NCBI GenBank assembly: GCA_039029735.1
Contig: JBCCFL010000004.1
Location: 168,678 to 232,677, forward strand
From: CADEDH01 sp039029735
Lineage (GTDB): Bacteria > Actinomycetota > Acidimicrobiia > Acidimicrobiales > SZUA-35
Reading direction: 5' to 3'
DNA: 64,000 nucleotides
In this document: positions 33,516-43,003 of the stretch, in pieces
Position numbering within the stretch: position 1 is the first letter of the stretch
How the letters are laid out: every line of letters starts with the position of its first letter
Notes under the pieces: generated by a model
What the model was told of the DNA's origin: nothing
Databases searched by the model: none
Seen by the model: the letters and a program-made list of their open reading frames with translations, nothing else
Position numbers and translations under genes: made by a program

Positions 33516-34487
33516 ATGAGACCATCGGTCACCATCGGAATCCCCGTCTACAACTCCGTCGACATCTTGGGTCAGACGCTCGACTCGGTACTCAAGCAGA
33601 GCGTCGACGACTGGTCGGTGATCATCTCCGACAACGGCTCCACTGATGGCACCATGGAGTTGGCCCAGAGCTACGCCGAGCGCGATCCACGCATCACCGC
33701 TCACCAGCAGCCCGAGAACCGCGGCCAGGCCTACAACTACCGGTTCGTGTTTCACCAGAGCGACTCGCCCTACTTCATGTGGTTGAGCGCAGATGACCTG
33801 CTGGCCCCCACCTATCTGGAGCTCACCCGGGCCGCCCTCGAGGCCGACCCCGACTTGATCGGCGTGTACGGCTCTGCTGTCGAGATCAACGGCGAGGGTG
33901 TGGAACTCGAGCCCTACATCGACGGTCGCCACCCCGAGCGCCGGAACTCACCCGATGCCGCGGTGCGGTTTGGCGAGAGCCTCCTCGAGGTGCCGGCGTT
34001 GTCGTTCTACTCGCTGTTCCGCTCCTCGGTACTCGAACAGACGCCCCTGTTCGGGTCCTACGTGGGGGCCGACCGGATTCTGATGGCCGAACTCGGCTTG
34101 CGCGGCCGCGTGCTGAAGCTCGACGACATGATCTTCTACCGGCGGGCCCACGAGAAGCAGTTCTCCTGGGGGGCGAACAGCCACAAGGCCCGCTACCGCG
34201 TCATCGCTGGTGGCGATCCCGGCCCCTTCGTCGGGGCTGGTCGCTATGTGGAGCTGATGAAGGCGATCCGGCGAGTGGATCTCACGCCAAGCGAGCGCGC
34301 CGATGTGATGAAGGTGGTGTTCGGGCCCTACCTGAAGCGGGCCGGTAAGGACGAGGTGTCGATGGTGCTGCGGAGCACGTTGCCGAACCTGCTGGGTCGT
34401 GTTGGCATCGAGTTCGACTACTACGACTTCTTGCGTCGCCGGAAGCAGAAGGGTCGCATGGCCGAAGCAGACAAGGAACAGCAGTGA
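33516..34487 (+). CDS. Family 2 glycosyltransferase
   Basis: 323 residues. GT-A start VTIGIPVYNSVDILGQTLDSVLKQSVDDWSVIISDNGSTDGTMELAQSYA; donor-binding motif region FMWLSADDLLAPTYL. A C-terminal tail of about 80 residues is basic and ends in KQKGRMAEADKEQQ. ATG with AGGA upstream. Cytoplasmic inverting enzyme adding one sugar of the repeat unit; specificity unknown. Its stop overlaps the next start as GTGA. Confidence 0.9.
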   Translation: MRPSVTIGIPVYNSVDILGQTLDSVLKQSVDDWSVIISDNGSTDGTMELAQSYAERDPRITAHQQPENRGQAYNYRFVFHQSDSPYFMWLSADDLLAPTYLELTRAALEADPDLIGVYGSAVEINGEGVELEPYIDGRHPERRNSPDAAVRFGESLLEVPALSFYSLFRSSVLEQTPLFGSYVGADRILMAELGLRGRVLKLDDMIFYRRAHEKQFSWGANSHKARYRVIAGGDPGPFVGAGRYVELMKAIRRVDLTPSERADVMKVVFGPYLKRAGKDEVSMVLRSTLPNLLGRVGIEFDYYDFLRRRKQKGRMAEADKEQQ

Positions 34488-35596
34488 GCCGAATCGTCCA
34501 TCTGGCGCCTCTCCATCCACCACTCGACGCCCGCATCCACTGGCGGGAGTGCGGCTACCTCGCCGAGAACGGCTTCGAGGTCTTCCACCTGACCACCGGT
34601 GACGTCGATGGGCTCACCACCGCCGATGGCGTGCAGTTGCTGTCGATCGCGCCGCGCAAGCCGGGGATGTGGTCGCGGATCACGTCGTCGATCGCGGCCG
34701 CTCGCGCCGCCCGGTCACTCGACGCCGACGTGGTGCACATCCATGATCCGCAGGTGTTGATCACCCTTCCGTATCTCGCCGCGGGGCCCGCCAAGGTGGT
34801 GATGGACTTCCACGAGGACCTCACCCTCCAGTTCCGCCACAAGACGTGGCTTCCACCGATGGCCCGCATCGGGCTGTCGATGGCGATGCGAGCCGGCATC
34901 ATCGCCATGCGGCCGATGGTCGATCTGTTCGTCACCGCCTGGACCCACCCGAAGGCCCCGGACTCCGCCGACAAGGTGATCGAGGTCCACAACTATCCGA
35001 GGGCCGACGAGTTCTCGTTGCCCGATGCCGTGCCTTACCACGAGCGGCCACCCCGAGCGATCTATCTCGGCACCAACTCCGTTGCCCGCGGCTTCGATCA
35101 CATGGTGGACGCCGCCCTGTTGCTCGGCGACGACGCCGAGGTGGTGATCGCCGGCAACTGGTACGACGACTCGATGGTTGACGCCCGTCGCGACGACATG
35201 GACAAGGCCGGTGTCGCCCTGCCTGGTCGGGTGAACAAGGACTACATCATCCCGATGCTGAACTCGTCGCGGATCGGCCTGAGCCTGCTGCACCCCACGT
35301 CGCAGTACAAGATTGCCGAGCCCACGAAGATCTTCGAGTACATGTCGGTCGGGCTACCCATTGTGGGATCCGACATGGGGCCGACGAGAGAGATCGTGAC
35401 CAAGCACAAGTGTGGCGTTCTCGTCGACCCCTACGACGCGACGGCCATCGCCGACGCGATCCGCTACCTGCTCGACGACATCGACGTGGCCGCCGAGATG
35501 GGCGAGCGCGGCCTCGCCGCGTCGGCCGACTACACCTGGGAGCGCCAGGGCGCCGGCCTGGCGAGCGCCTACCACCGGATTCTCGACCGCGCATGA
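34484..35596 (+). CDS. GT4-type glycosyltransferase
   Basis: 370 residues from GTG. GT-B fold: N-terminal LAPLHPPLDARIHWRECGYLAENGFEV, middle DADVVHIHDPQVLITLPYLA, C-terminal RAIYLGTNSVARGFDHMVDAALLL and the donor motif KIAEPTKIFEYMSVGLPIVGSDMGPTREIVTKHKCGVLVDPYD (E-x7-E). Overlaps both neighbours by 4 nt, placing it in one unit with the polymerase, GT2 and flippase. Confidence 0.9.
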   Translation: MSRIVHLAPLHPPLDARIHWRECGYLAENGFEVFHLTTGDVDGLTTADGVQLLSIAPRKPGMWSRITSSIAAARAARSLDADVVHIHDPQVLITLPYLAAGPAKVVMDFHEDLTLQFRHKTWLPPMARIGLSMAMRAGIIAMRPMVDLFVTAWTHPKAPDSADKVIEVHNYPRADEFSLPDAVPYHERPPRAIYLGTNSVARGFDHMVDAALLLGDDAEVVIAGNWYDDSMVDARRDDMDKAGVALPGRVNKDYIIPMLNSSRIGLSLLHPTSQYKIAEPTKIFEYMSVGLPIVGSDMGPTREIVTKHKCGVLVDPYDATAIADAIRYLLDDIDVAAEMGERGLAASADYTWERQGAGLASAYHRILDRA

Positions 35597-37488
35597 CCGC
35601 GTCCGTGGGTTCCGACTCGGGCGGGTCGTCCTCCGACCCTCCGGGGTCCGAGTGGCCCCCTCCGTCGGTTCGCACGTCCTCGCCGAAAGCCGGCAGCTGG
35701 AAGCCTGCGTCGACGTCGAAGGCCCCTCGGGCCGAGCCGTCGGCCGCGGCGACCGACGCGGCCGCGCCGCCGAAGGCCCCGGATTCGACAGCCGACGCCG
35801 ACGCTGACGCTCCATCCCAACCCGGCCCGACGTCCGACGCCACCACCTCCGACGGCGCAGTGGTCGACGATGCTGGCGCCGGCGCGGCGGGGGCACCGCC
35901 CGGCACGCCACCGAACGGCGGCGCTGTTGCGGCAACCGGCGGGGGAGGGGACGACGAGTCGTCGTCCGGCCCGTCGCCGTCGTCATCGTCATCGTCCGGG
36001 GGTGGGGGGCTCCGGGGGCGGGTGCTCAGAGGCTCGGTGCTGCTCATGGTGGCGAGCGTGGCGATCCGCTTCTCCAGCTTCATCGCCCAGCTGGTGCTCG
36101 GCGCCCTCCTGCTCGAAGAGGACTTCGGGCTCTACGCCATCGCTCTGGCCTTCGCCAGCATCGGCACCCAGCTCCGCAGCGTGCTGCGGCCCGTCCTCGT
36201 TGAGGGCATGGCGAGCGCATCGGTCGAGGTCGACGATCTGTTCCGCAAGCTGATGTGGCAGCTGATCGCCGTGTCGGTGCTGGGAGCTGCCTGGGCCCCG
36301 TTCATGGCCCAGGGGCTGGGGAAGCCGGAGCTCACGGTCATCTTGGCCGTGCTGTTGCTCCTGATGCCGCTGCAGATGTACCCGGTCTACGGGATGGCGG
36401 TGATCAACCACCGCATGGAGTTCGGGCGCTTCGGCAACGTGATGCTGTTCGGTGGCGCGCTCCGTCACGTGGCCACGATCATCGCCGCCTTCGCCGGCGC
36501 CGGGGTGCACAGCTTCACCACCGGCGTGGTGGTGGCGGCGCTCACCGAGCTCGTGGCCGTGCGGTTCTACAAGGCCAAGGCACCGTCGCTGCTCCCCATT
36601 CCGGCACCAGGCTGGCCCACGCTGCGCGGCGGCCGCAGCGATGGATCGGTGCGCCGCTGGCTGTGGCCGTCGGCCATCGCCCTGGCGCTCGCCGTGTACG
36701 GCGACTACCTCGGCGCCACGATCGCCGGAGCGAGCACTGTGATCGTCGGTCTCTACTTCTTCGGCTACCAGTTGGCCGGCGCCATCTTCCAGCCCATGAA
36801 CCTGGCGGCCAGCACGGTGCTGGTGCCCGCCTTCGTTCGCCTCGAAGGCGTGGAACGACGACGCGCTGGTTTCCTCAAGACGATCCGGGCCACCTCACTC
36901 GCCGGCACGCTGTGCTTCGCCACCGCTGCTGTCGCGCTGGCGCCTCTCACCGACCTGCTGTGGAACGGCAAGTGGAACGCAGCGATCTTCGGCATCGTAG
37001 GGTTCGCCATATACGCCCCGATCCGCCTCATCCACCCGACGGCCCAGGCCATCGCCCGTGGCTGTGGCCAGTGGAACCTCTACATGTCCGACATGGCGAT
37101 CACGGCCGTCGTCACCGTGGCCACCGCGTTCGTCGGGGCCATGATCGGTGGGCTCGAGGCGCTCGTGATCGGCGTCATCGCCGGCCACCTGCTGATCACG
37201 CTGATCTCGACCGTCCGTCTCGGGTGGTACCTCGAGGTGGGCACCCTGTCGAGCTTGGCGGCGGCCCTGGTGCCGTGGCTCGGCGGTCTCATCGCCCTGG
37301 GTGTGGCCCACATCGCAAGCCCGATCACTGGCACCGAACTGATCGGCATCCCGATCCGGGTCGCCGTGTTCGGTGGGGTGGCGCTCGTGACCGTTGTGGT
37401 GCCGAACCTCGAGATCATCGCCTGGATCAGCAGGGACGTGCGGGCCAAGCTGTTCGGCTCGCAGGGAGCGAAGCCGGCCGCTGCCTGA
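35593..37488 (+). CDS. Wzx-type polysaccharide flippase with long disordered N-terminus
   Basis: 631 residues from ATG (ATGA overlap). Residues about 1-138 are low-complexity Ser/Pro/Ala/Asp/Gly with a run of serines and glycines, probably disordered and cytoplasmic. The rest is a MATE/MOP-fold transporter with about twelve to fourteen helices, starting GRVLRGSVLLMVASVAIRFSSFIAQLVLGALLLEEDFGLYAIALAFASIG and including FFGYQLAGAIFQPMNLAASTVLVPAFVRLEG, typical of oligosaccharide flippases. It moves lipid-linked repeat units across the membrane. Stop meets the convergent glycosyltransferase stop at TGATCA. Confidence 0.88.
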   Translation: MTASVGSDSGGSSSDPPGSEWPPPSVRTSSPKAGSWKPASTSKAPRAEPSAAATDAAAPPKAPDSTADADADAPSQPGPTSDATTSDGAVVDDAGAGAAGAPPGTPPNGGAVAATGGGGDDESSSGPSPSSSSSSGGGGLRGRVLRGSVLLMVASVAIRFSSFIAQLVLGALLLEEDFGLYAIALAFASIGTQLRSVLRPVLVEGMASASVEVDDLFRKLMWQLIAVSVLGAAWAPFMAQGLGKPELTVILAVLLLLMPLQMYPVYGMAVINHRMEFGRFGNVMLFGGALRHVATIIAAFAGAGVHSFTTGVVVAALTELVAVRFYKAKAPSLLPIPAPGWPTLRGGRSDGSVRRWLWPSAIALALAVYGDYLGATIAGASTVIVGLYFFGYQLAGAIFQPMNLAASTVLVPAFVRLEGVERRRAGFLKTIRATSLAGTLCFATAAVALAPLTDLLWNGKWNAAIFGIVGFAIYAPIRLIHPTAQAIARGCGQWNLYMSDMAITAVVTVATAFVGAMIGGLEALVIGVIAGHLLITLISTVRLGWYLEVGTLSSLAAALVPWLGGLIALGVAHIASPITGTELIGIPIRVAVFGGVALVTVVVPNLEIIAWISRDVRAKLFGSQGAKPAAA

Positions 37489-38682
37489 TCAGCGGGCGAT
37501 CGACTCCAGGAGGTCGGCCAAACGGGTGGTGGTGGCCCCGGCTCCGAAGAGGGCGTCGGCGGCGTCGATGCGGGCCTTGCGCTGCAGCCGCAGCTGCTCG
37601 CGGCGGGCGTGGAGGTCGGTGAACGCCGCATGCCAGGCATCAGAGGTGGGCTCGCAGCGCTGACCAAGGTCGTTGGCGTCGAGTGTTTCGGCCACCTCGG
37701 GCTCGATCGAGTGCACCAGATACAGCCCAGACGACAGGTAGTCGAACACCTTGTTGCCGAGAGAGTACGACCACGAATCCCGACTGGGATACAGCCCGAT
37801 GTCGATGCCGTTGAGGGTGGGGCCCACCTGGTCGGCCGGGATCCGCCCTGGCTGCTCGACGGTGGGATCGACGTCGGCGGCTTCCTGGGCGCCCTCGTCG
37901 CTCGGTGACGCCCCGACGAACACGAACCGGGGTCGGCCGGCGTGGCCGCTGTCGCCGAGGTCCTGCACGTACCGGCGCCATCCCTTGAGAACCGGGAGGA
38001 AGTCGAACCCGTGGCTGTGGCTCGACACGAAGCACACCTGCAGTGGCGCTTCGACCGGGGGAAGCAGGGCCGGGTCGAGGTCTCGCTGGGACATCCCGAT
38101 CGGGATCACGTCGAAGCGCTTGCCCTTGGGGGCCCAGTCGAGCATTGGTTTGGTGACGGCTGTGACCGTGGTGGCCAGGCGCAGCTCCTGGGAGAACACG
38201 CGGCCAGCTCGGGTGGCGACCGGTGCCCACTTCTCGCGGGGGCCGACGGCGAACGCATCGGGCCACAGGTCGCGCACGTCGGCCAGGATCGGAAACCGCG
38301 GCCCGAGTGCGGTGCGAGCGCTCGACACGACACCGGGCGGCGGGACACCCAGGATGGCCACGTTCAGCCGATCCTTGTGCTCCTTGAGGTAGCCCCGGAT
38401 GCCACCGAGGAACTGGGCCGTGAACTGGGCTCGCCCCTTGCTGATGCTGGCCCCGTAGCTGCCGGTTGGCAGAATCACGTGGCGCCCCTCCTCGCTGTAC
38501 TGCTCGCCACTCGGCCGCTGCTCGCGGCGGAAGTGGCTGAACGACGGCGAGATACGCGTCACGTCATGGCCCCGCTCGGTGAGGAGGGTGCCGAGACGGC
38601 CGTAGCGGAGCGGGGCGTAGCCCGGGTCGCTGGGAACGTCTTCGCCCTGCTGGACGATGACGACGTTGAGCTGGCGAGTCAC
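37489..38682 (-). CDS. GT4-like glycosyltransferase
   Basis: 397 residues from GTG 38682, chosen from the leaderless element upstream; the frame stays open to 39186 but reads nonsense over the DUF218 gene. N-terminal LNVVIVQQGEDVPSDPGYAPLRYGRLGTLLTERGHDVTRISPSF, acceptor-side ILADVRDLWPDAFAVGPREKW, VIPIGMSQRDLDP hinge, and donor-side TLNGIDIGLYPSRDSWSYSLGNKVFDYLSSGLYLVHSIEPEVAETL. The DVRDLWP motif is common in amino-sugar transferring GT4 enzymes. Specificity unknown. Confidence 0.85.
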   Translation of the reverse strand: MTRQLNVVIVQQGEDVPSDPGYAPLRYGRLGTLLTERGHDVTRISPSFSHFRREQRPSGEQYSEEGRHVILPTGSYGASISKGRAQFTAQFLGGIRGYLKEHKDRLNVAILGVPPPGVVSSARTALGPRFPILADVRDLWPDAFAVGPREKWAPVATRAGRVFSQELRLATTVTAVTKPMLDWAPKGKRFDVIPIGMSQRDLDPALLPPVEAPLQVCFVSSHSHGFDFLPVLKGWRRYVQDLGDSGHAGRPRFVFVGASPSDEGAQEAADVDPTVEQPGRIPADQVGPTLNGIDIGLYPSRDSWSYSLGNKVFDYLSSGLYLVHSIEPEVAETLDANDLGQRCEPTSDAWHAAFTDLHARREQLRLQRKARIDAADALFGAGATTTRLADLLESIAR

Positions 38683-38689
38683 GAAATAC

Positions 38690-38695
38690 ACTGTA
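38690..38695 (-). promoter_or_regulatory. -10 element TACAGT of a leaderless promoter (minus strand)
   Basis: TACAGT on the minus strand ends 7 nt before the GTG whose first base is 38682. Confidence 0.6.
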
Positions 38696-38754
38696 CCGGT
38701 GCCCAGGCGAGGCGACCGCCGGTCACGAGCGCTGGGTGGCACCATGACTGCGAC

Positions 38755-39330
38755 GTGAGCACTCGAACCCCGCCCCGCATTTCCCGCCCCGTCCGAAACG
38801 GCGCTGCGCAGGTCGCGATCGTGCTGGTCGCGCTGGGGGCGGGCCTGCTCTACGCCACCAATTCGTGGTTCGTCGAGCCGTCGGAAGACCCGATCGGCGA
38901 TCCCCAGGCAATCGTGCTCATCCAGGGGGGCCGGGGCGAGCGGTTCGATCGGGCGTCCGAGTTGTTGGCCGAGATGCCTGACGCCCCGCTGGTGATGGTG
39001 ACGCCGGCCCCGATCAGCCACCCCACCGCGGTGGAGCTCCAGGAGGTGTGTGCCACTGAGCAGACCTTCGAGGTGATCTGCATCGATGGCGATCCGGCCG
39101 ACACGATCGAGGAGGTCGAACTGCTGAGCGACTACCTCGAGCAGCGTGAGTGGGACGAGGTGGTGGTGGTCACATCCAAGTACCACGTGTATCGGGTGGG
39201 CCTACTCTTTCGCCGGTGCTACGACGGCGAGGCGGCCATGGCCTACGGCAACCTCACGCTGTGGCCTACCCTCATCCTGCACGAATGGGGCGGCCTGTTG
39301 AAGGCCGGCTTCATCGACCCCGCCTGTTGA
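38755..39330 (+). CDS. DUF218 (YdcF/SanA-like) membrane-anchored protein
   Basis: 191 residues from GTG. One N-terminal helix (about 17-37) then the DUF218 domain: QAIVLIQGGRGERFDRASELLAEMPDAPLVMVT, DPADTIEEVELLSDYLEQREWDEVVVVTSKYHVYRVGLLFRRCYDG. The TSKYHVYR segment matches the conserved TSxYHxxR of the family. These proteins are linked to envelope integrity and polysaccharide metabolism; activity unknown. Smaller than many members. Convergent with the UDP-sugar dehydrogenase, 45 nt apart. Confidence 0.8.
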   Translation: MSTRTPPRISRPVRNGAAQVAIVLVALGAGLLYATNSWFVEPSEDPIGDPQAIVLIQGGRGERFDRASELLAEMPDAPLVMVTPAPISHPTAVELQEVCATEQTFEVICIDGDPADTIEEVELLSDYLEQREWDEVVVVTSKYHVYRVGLLFRRCYDGEAAMAYGNLTLWPTLILHEWGGLLKAGFIDPAC

Positions 39331-39375
39331 TGCGACGGGCCTGGTAGCCGCGGCGACGACCTCAGACCGGCAGAC

Positions 39376-40737
39376 TCACAGGAGTTCGCCGGTGAAGTCC
39401 TCGTCCCGCAGGATCGACTTTGCGTCGAACACCAGCTTGGCGTTGTCGGCGATGATCTTCGGGTCGAACACCTGGTGGTTGACCAGCACGATCACCAGGT
39501 CGGCTTCCTGGAGCTGTTCGGGGCTGAACGACACGCGGGGAGCGTCGACTTCGAGGGTCACCTGCTCTGGCAGGTGGGGATCGCACAGGGTGAGATCGGC
39601 ACCGAGGGCCTGGAGCCGCTTGGCCACCTCGACCGACGGTGACTCGCGCCAGTCGGAGGTGTCGGCCTTGTAGGTCATCCCGAGCAGCATCACCTTCGTG
39701 CCGTTGATGGCGCGACCGTGGGTGTTGAGCAGCAGACCCACCCGTGATGCCACGTAGTCGGGCATGTTGTTGTTGATCTCGTTGGCCAGCTCCACGAAAC
39801 GGAACGTCTGGCCCAGGTTCTGACGAACCCGCCACGAGAGATACGAGGGGTCGATCGGCAGGCAGTGGCCACCGACGCCGGGGCCCGGCCGGAAGGCGGT
39901 GAAGCCGAAGGGCTTGGTGGCAGCCGCATCGATCGCCGACCAGATGTCGACACCGAGCTCACGGGCGAACATCGCCAGCTCGTTCACCAGAGCGATGTTG
40001 ACGTGGCGGAACGTGTTCTCGAGGATCTTGACCAGTTCGGCCGTGGCCGCGTTCTCGACCTCGACGACGGTGTCGACCAGCGAGTCGTACAGGGCCGCCG
40101 TTGCGGTGCGGGAGTTCTCCTCGAGGCCGGACACCACCTTGGGGGTGTTCACGAAGCCCCAGGTCTGGTTGCCGGGGTCGATCCGCTCAGGGGAGTACCC
40201 GAGGAAGAAGTCGCGACCGGCCTGAAGGCGGGACACCTCGAGGATCGGGCGGAGGTACTCCTCGGTGGTGCCGGGATAGGTGGTGGACTCGAGCACCACG
40301 AGGGCGCCTGGCTTGAGCACCTGGGAGAGCGACTGGCCGGCCGAGCCAACGTAGGAGAGGTCGGGAGCGCCGTCGCGCAGCGGGGTGGGCACCGTGATCA
40401 CGGCCACGTCGAAGTCGGCGAGATCGGCGAGATCGGAGGTGGCCCGGTAGTTGCCGGCCAGCGCCTCCTGCAGTTCGGCGTCGGTGATGTCGTCGACGTA
40501 GGACGCACCCGAGGCCAACGCCCGGCAGCGGCGCTCGTCGATCTCGTAGCCGATGGTGGGGAATCCCTGCTGGGCTGCCCGCATGGCCACCGGCAGGCCG
40601 ACGTAGCCCTGGCCGATCACGGCGATCGTCGCCGTGCGCTGCTCGATCTTGGACAGCAGATCCGACAGGAGCGCCGCGGGATCGAACTCGACATCGATCG
40701 CAATGTCGGTGTCCTCGGTAACCGCGAGTTCGGTCAC
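39376..40737 (-). CDS. UDP-sugar 6-dehydrogenase (WbpA/WecC-like)
   Basis: 453 residues from GTG 40737, preceded by AGAAAGG; ATGs at 40761 and 40836 are in frame but lack a site. Rossmann start TIAVIGQGYVGLPVAMRAAQQGFPTIGYEIDERRC, middle VPTPLRDGAPDLSYV, VLESTTYPGTTEEYL, ENTFRHVNIALVNELAMFARELGVDIW, catalytic Cys in RPGPGVGGHCLPIDPSYLSW, and C-terminal MLLGMTYKADTSDWRESPSVEVAKRL. It oxidises a UDP-HexNAc to the uronic acid in two NAD-dependent steps. The 242 nt upstream (to the helicase stop) hold a CTGACC/GGTCAG inverted repeat at 40872-40891 and a possible -10 TACATT at 40854-40859, minus strand. Confidence 0.92.
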   Translation of the reverse strand: MTELAVTEDTDIAIDVEFDPAALLSDLLSKIEQRTATIAVIGQGYVGLPVAMRAAQQGFPTIGYEIDERRCRALASGASYVDDITDAELQEALAGNYRATSDLADLADFDVAVITVPTPLRDGAPDLSYVGSAGQSLSQVLKPGALVVLESTTYPGTTEEYLRPILEVSRLQAGRDFFLGYSPERIDPGNQTWGFVNTPKVVSGLEENSRTATAALYDSLVDTVVEVENAATAELVKILENTFRHVNIALVNELAMFARELGVDIWSAIDAAATKPFGFTAFRPGPGVGGHCLPIDPSYLSWRVRQNLGQTFRFVELANEINNNMPDYVASRVGLLLNTHGRAINGTKVMLLGMTYKADTSDWRESPSVEVAKRLQALGADLTLCDPHLPEQVTLEVDAPRVSFSPEQLQEADLVIVLVNHQVFDPKIIADNAKLVFDAKSILRDEDFTGELL

Positions 40738-40979
40738 GCCAACCGCCTTTCTCTGGTTCATCTCGCGCACGAGCACGATCTCCGGGCTTGAGTTCGGTGA
40801 CGCCGGACGAAGGGAACCAAGTGCTCGAATCCGCATCGGAGGCGTCGAACTGCAATGTAGTGACGCCGTCTCTGACCAGGGTATCGGTCAGGAAGATTGT
40901 CTCAGCACCGAACGCCGGGCGGCGGGGGCCATCCGTGCAGGTCCTGAGCGGGCCTGCTGATTGCGGTGAGTCCGTTGAC

Positions 40980-42902
40980 CTACCGGGCCCGTCGGCGGGT
41001 CTGTTTGTGGTCTTTGGTCCGAGCCCGACCGGATCGCTTGGTGGTCTTGCCCTTCTTGGCCGGCTTCGGCTTCGGCTTGGCCTTGGCCTTGCCGCTGGAG
41101 CGGCCCTCCGTAGGGTCGTGGGGGGCGCGGCCGTCGCCATCGAGGTCGGGGCGGCCGGATCCGGGCCGGTGAGCCCCGGCGCTGGGGCGTTCGCCAGCAT
41201 CACGCCGGTCACGCCGGCCAGGGCGATCTTGACGCCCCCCGCGGGCGGCGTGGCTGGGCCGATCGCTGCGGTCTGTCCGTTCGTCGCGCTCTGCACGGCG
41301 AGGACGCTCGCCCCGCTGGCGCCGCCCGGCCTGTTCACTGCGTCCGGGGCGTTCGCTGCGGGTGCGGTCGGCCCCGCGCTCGCCTCGCCCGGCCCCGCGC
41401 TCGGTGCGTCCGGGCCGCTCGGCCCGTTCTCCGCGCTCGGTCCGGTCTCCGCGCTCGCTCCGGTCTGGGCGTTCGCTCCGGGTTGGGCGTTCGGTCCGGT
41501 CCCGGCGTTCGCCCCGGTCATCGCGGTGCGGGCGGTCGTTGCGGTCGTTGCGATCCCGGCGTTCGCCTCGGTCGCGTCGGTTGGGGCGCTCGTTGCGGCC
41601 TCGTCGGTCGTCCCGGTCGCCCCGCGTCCGCCGAGGCGGTCGGTCGTCGCGCCGCACCTGGTCGTCGCGGTCACCGCCGGCCCTCGCCTTCGGCTTGGGG
41701 CCAGCGGAGCGGGCGGAGGCGCTCGTGCGCTCAGGGCGACGGTCGACCCAGGCCGGAGCCTCCCGCTCGGTCAGTTCTGGAGCGGGGTCGGGGGGATCGG
41801 TCGGCAGGCCGACGTCGCGCTGGAGTCGGGCCACGGCCTTCTGCTGATCGTTGTTGACCAGCGACACCACGAGACCGCCGGCGCCAGCCCGGGCGGTCCG
41901 CCCCGATCGGTGCACGTAGTCCTTGTGATCGGCGGGGGGATCGAAGTGGATCACGCAGGCCACGTCGTCGATGTGAAGGCCGCGGGCGGCCACATCAGTG
42001 GCCACCAACGCGGCGACGCGGCCGGTGGTGAAGGAGTGGAGGGCGGCGTCGCGCTGGGCCTGAGACCGGCCCCCGTGGATCCAGCCGGAGCGCACGCCCA
42101 GGTTCTTGAGCTGTCGGGCCACCCGGTCCACCCCGTGGCGGGTGCGGCAGAACACGATCGTGGTGCCGTTCTCGTCGATCAGATCGGCCGTCAGCCCGAG
42201 CTTCTGCTCTTTGCGAGTGGCGTAGAAGCGGTGCGTCACCCGGCTGAGGTCGGGCTCGGTGCCGCCAACCTCATGCCGCTGGTGGTCGCGCAGATGCCGC
42301 TTCACGAGGGCCTGAACATCGCCGTCGAGCGTTGCGGAGAACAGCAGGGTCTGCCGCTCCGACGCCGTGGAGTCGAGGAGGGCGTTGACCGCAGGGAGGA
42401 ACCCCATGTCAGCCATCCGGTCGGCCTCGTCGACGGCCACCATGTCGACGGCGCCGAGGCTCACGGCGCCCTGGTCGATCAGGTCCTGCAGGCGACCGGG
42501 GGTGGCAACGAGCAGATCGATCCCCTTGGCCAGCGCCTTGCGCTGGGGGCCCACCGCCACGCCGCCGTACACGGCCAGCACCCGGCGCCCCTTCACTCGC
42601 AGCAGTGGATCGAGAGCGCCGCGGATCTGCTCGGCCAGTTCACGCGTTGGGGCGAGAATGAGGCCGCGGGGGCGTTTCGACTGGCCGCGGTCGAGGCGGG
42701 CCGCCAGCGGGAGACCGAATGCGATCGTCTTGCCCGACCCGGTCGGCGCCTGGGCCGCGACGTCGCGCCCGGCAAGCGAGTCGGGCAGCGTTGCGGCCTG
42801 GATCGGCGTTGGCGTGTCGATGTGCGCCGCAGCCAGGGCATCAGTCAGATCGTCGGGCACGCCGAGCGCCCCGAACGAGGGAGGGGTTTGGGCACTGGTC
42901 AT
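40980..42902 (-). CDS. DEAD-box RNA helicase with long Arg/Asp-rich tail
   Basis: 640 residues from the ATG at 42902. Core (about 1-375): Q motif TPTPIQAATLP, motif I APTGSGKT, Ia PTRELAEQI, Ib TPGRL, II VDEADRMADMGF, III SAT, V TDVAARGLHIDD, VI HRSGRTARAG. The tail (about 430-640) is a polyampholyte of repeated RDDR, ERPxR, RSER and RTER units ending in a lysine-rich AKAKPKPKPAKKGKTTKRSGR. Such tails bind RNA and promote condensates in other helicases. A long open frame on the opposite strand is a by-product of this composition. A possible -10 TACTAT (minus strand, 42954-42959) lies about 50 nt upstream. Confidence 0.92.
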   Translation of the reverse strand: MTSAQTPPSFGALGVPDDLTDALAAAHIDTPTPIQAATLPDSLAGRDVAAQAPTGSGKTIAFGLPLAARLDRGQSKRPRGLILAPTRELAEQIRGALDPLLRVKGRRVLAVYGGVAVGPQRKALAKGIDLLVATPGRLQDLIDQGAVSLGAVDMVAVDEADRMADMGFLPAVNALLDSTASERQTLLFSATLDGDVQALVKRHLRDHQRHEVGGTEPDLSRVTHRFYATRKEQKLGLTADLIDENGTTIVFCRTRHGVDRVARQLKNLGVRSGWIHGGRSQAQRDAALHSFTTGRVAALVATDVAARGLHIDDVACVIHFDPPADHKDYVHRSGRTARAGAGGLVVSLVNNDQQKAVARLQRDVGLPTDPPDPAPELTEREAPAWVDRRPERTSASARSAGPKPKARAGGDRDDQVRRDDRPPRRTRGDRDDRRGRNERPNRRDRGERRDRNDRNDRPHRDDRGERRDRTERPTRSERPDRSERGDRTERGERAERPGRTERGAGRGERGADRTRSERPGRSEQAGRRQRGERPRRAERDERTDRSDRPSHAARGGRQDRPGRRDRRDAGERPSAGAHRPGSGRPDLDGDGRAPHDPTEGRSSGKAKAKPKPKPAKKGKTTKRSGRARTKDHKQTRRRAR

Positions 42903-43003
42903 ATCACCGCACATCCACGGCACCGACGTGCCACATCCTGCTCGAAGCCATCCATAGTATCGACGTCGGTGCCGGCCTCGGCCGTGACCCCTGCCATGGC
43001 CCT

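Noticed and set aside
37942..38754. Long N-terminal extension of the DUF218 protein
   Set aside because: The frame is open upstream but lies antisense to the glycosyltransferase and encodes His/Arg-rich sequence; the protein makes sense from 38755.
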